Origin: Chlamydiota bacterium
Lineage (GTDB): Bacteria; Chlamydiota; Chlamydiia; Chlamydiales; Rhabdochlamydiaceae
Assembly (NCBI GenBank): GCA_013288005.1
Contig: JABDCS010000002.1
Coordinates: forward strand, 1 to 64,000
Reading direction: 5' to 3'
Length of the DNA stretch: 64,000 nucleotides
Below the pieces are notes generated by a model. It saw nothing but the letters and a program-made list of their open reading frames with translations, had not been told where the DNA came from and ran no database searches. The translations under genes were made by a program, and so were the position numbers. Positions 62,620-64,000 of the stretch are shown in pieces. Within the stretch, counting starts at the first letter, position 1, and each line of letters starts with the position of its first letter.

Positions 62620-64000
62620 TTATTCTATTTTGGACATGTAGGCCCAACGAAGGTCAAATTCATAGTAAGGAGTAACAATGACTCCCTGTAAAGACTGGTT
62701 GTGTGCGTAGGTCAACGCCCCATTGTAAATAGGGATAAGTGGTAATTCTTTCATCATTAATTGTTCAGCGTGCTCAATAAGATCGGATCTTTTTTTTGTG
62801 TCATTGGCGGTTTGAAATTGATCTAAGAATTGGGTAAAAGAGGGGTGGCTCCATCCGGTGTAATTATAGAGGGTAGCGTTAGAGCGGTAGTTATGTAGTG
62901 TGTACAAGGGGTCATGAATCCAGCTGAACCATGTATAGGCTCCAATTTCAAAAGCTCCGCTCTTCATGCGGGAGAGACGAGTTTTTAACTCTACTGCTTC
63001 CAAATGAATGTTTAAGCCCAGATTTTTTTTCCATTGATTACAAAGCACTTGAATGACTTTTTCGGTGAGGTCTTTGGGAGAATAAAGGAGGGTCAAGGTC
63101 TGAGGCGAAGAATCAGTCTCTTTAAGAGCTTCATGATAAAGCTTTTGTGCTCTTGCAATATCGCAATCGCCAAAAGTAGGTTCGCACAATTGAGATAAAG
63201 ATCTAGGCAGAATGCTTTGTCCTTCACAAAACCCTTGAGGCAGGACGTGGTTGACAATTTCCTTACGGTCAACGGCGATAGCCAAGGCTTGGCGCATTTT
63301 AGGATGGGCTAGAAGAGGGTGACGGGTATTCAGAGCGCACCAAAAGATATCTGTAGAGGGGATCTGCTTAAGTTGTCGGTCTTGTTCTAAGCGTGTGATT
63401 GTGTCAGCAGGTAAATCGGCGAGAGGTAACCCAATAAAATCGATTTCCCCTTTTTGGAAGAGAGCGTCTTGCGTCGCAATATCAGGTATAATCGAAATAG
63501 AGACTTCGTCAAGCCGGATATGCGCGGCATCCCAATAGTGGGGGTTTTTTAATAGTTGGAGTCCATGTCCATCTATGCGACTTTGTAAATAAAAGGGGCC
63601 ATTACATACATAGTGGGCTCCTGTTTGTTTCGTCCAGTGTCTATCCACCTCATCCATTTTTTGAGGAAGAGGAGAAAAAGCGGGATAGGCGAGAAGTTGG
63701 AAGAGTGATTCGTAAGGATATTCGAGCTCAATTTGTAATGTGGATTCATCTAAAGCTCGTAGACCAATTTCGTCGATGGAACAGCGGCCCTGATTAAAAG
63801 CCTCGACATTTTTGATGGGGTAAAAAGCGGCTTTGGTTCGTGAAGGGTTACAGGGAGAGAGGGTGCCTCGCCATGAATAAATAAAATCGTGAGCTGTAAC
63901 AGGTTCTCCATTGGACCAGACGCTCTTTCGCAAATGAAAGGTATATACCTTTTTATCGGAAGCAACTTCATACCATTCTGCAAGAGCAAGTATAGGTTGT
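62620..64000 (-). CDS. oppA: Oligopeptide ABC transporter substrate-binding protein OppA-like, 5' end outside window
   Basis: Open to the right edge; the window's first codons read QPILALAEWYEVASDKKVYT, so the true start is beyond 64000. Family-5 binding-protein features: RKSVWSNGEPVTAHDFIYSW, THYVCNGPFYLQ, RQALAIAVDRKEIVNHVLP and the C-terminal end AYMSKIE. Binds peptides in the periplasm for import by OppBCDF, which are not in the window. C-terminal ~460 residues present. Confidence 0.9.
   Translation of the reverse strand, partial: QPILALAEWYEVASDKKVYTFHLRKSVWSNGEPVTAHDFIYSWRGTLSPCNPSRTKAAFYPIKNVEAFNQGRCSIDEIGLRALDESTLQIELEYPYESLFQLLAYPAFSPLPQKMDEVDRHWTKQTGAHYVCNGPFYLQSRIDGHGLQLLKNPHYWDAAHIRLDEVSISIIPDIATQDALFQKGEIDFIGLPLADLPADTITRLEQDRQLKQIPSTDIFWCALNTRHPLLAHPKMRQALAIAVDRKEIVNHVLPQGFCEGQSILPRSLSQLCEPTFGDCDIARAQKLYHEALKETDSSPQTLTLLYSPKDLTEKVIQVLCNQWKKNLGLNIHLEAVELKTRLSRMKSGAFEIGAYTWFSWIHDPLYTLHNYRSNATLYNYTGWSHPSFTQFLDQFQTANDTKKRSDLIEHAEQLMMKELPLIPIYNGALTYAHNQSLQGVIVTPYYEFDLRWAYMSKIE

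Overview
The window reads as a chromosome segment of an environmental (amoeba- or protist-associated) member of the Chlamydiae, most likely Parachlamydiaceae-like. Three things point there. (i) Several gene blocks match, from memory, the order in Chlamydia trachomatis: sodM-accD-dut-ptsN-ptsN, mnmA-clpC-lplA, a CT283-like gene next to gcvH, bactofilin-dnaA2-TPR gene, rsmH-ftsL-ftsI-murE-amiA, gnd-lepA-ntt, ytgABCD, rseP, and hrcA-grpE-dnaK. (ii) There is an ATP/ADP translocase and a YtgC permease fused to a DtxR-like repressor, both chlamydial hallmarks. (iii) There are eukaryote-like ubiquitin-pathway genes (F-box-like proteins and a USP-type deubiquitinase), which are known to be expanded in amoeba-associated chlamydiae. 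No rRNA, CRISPR array, prophage or intact insertion sequence was seen.

Layout. 1-1424 is the 5' part of a secreted RHS/YD-repeat protein. 1577-7068 carries Mn-SOD, accD, dut, two EIIA-Ntr genes and an amino acid permease. 7175-9158 is an AT-rich accessory island with three tandem minus-strand genes that look like F-box paralogues. 9355-15928 holds mnmA, clpC, lplA and an archaeal/eukaryal-type proS. 16149-24832 encodes two large envelope proteins, a small beta-rich protein and an orphan GcvH. 24924-30592 has comF, a secreted 2OG-Fe(II) oxygenase, a 2Fe-2S ferredoxin-like protein, bactofilin, a dnaA, and a TPR protein with two small partners. 31015-37386 is a short mra/dcw-type operon (mraZ, rsmH, ftsL-like, ftsI, murE, amiA) in which rsmH is split by a frameshift at a T9 run. 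After a His/Gly-rich secreted protein and tRNA-Arg(CCT) come gnd, the USP-type protease, lepA and the nucleotide translocase. 46249-51527 is an Mrp-like/DUF971/ytgABCD metal-uptake cluster, followed by rseP and nagZ. The window ends with the hrcA-grpE-dnaK heat-shock operon behind a CIRCE operator, a large NAD-glutamate dehydrogenase, and part of an OppA-like binding protein.

How the genes work together. The conserved core covers peptidoglycan synthesis and remodelling (ftsI, murE with a meso-DAP motif, amiA, nagZ), protein quality control (clpC, dnaK, rseP), metal and energy acquisition from the host (ytg, ntt) and lipoyl handling (lplA, gcvH). The accessory genes sit between core genes that are neighbours in Chlamydia and look like secreted modulators of host ubiquitin signalling.

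A small dispersed repeat family resembling miniature inverted-repeat elements occupies several intergenic gaps: one nearly complete 167-bp copy directly upstream of gcvH and several partial or degenerate copies. All family assignments were made by reading motifs; no database search was run.
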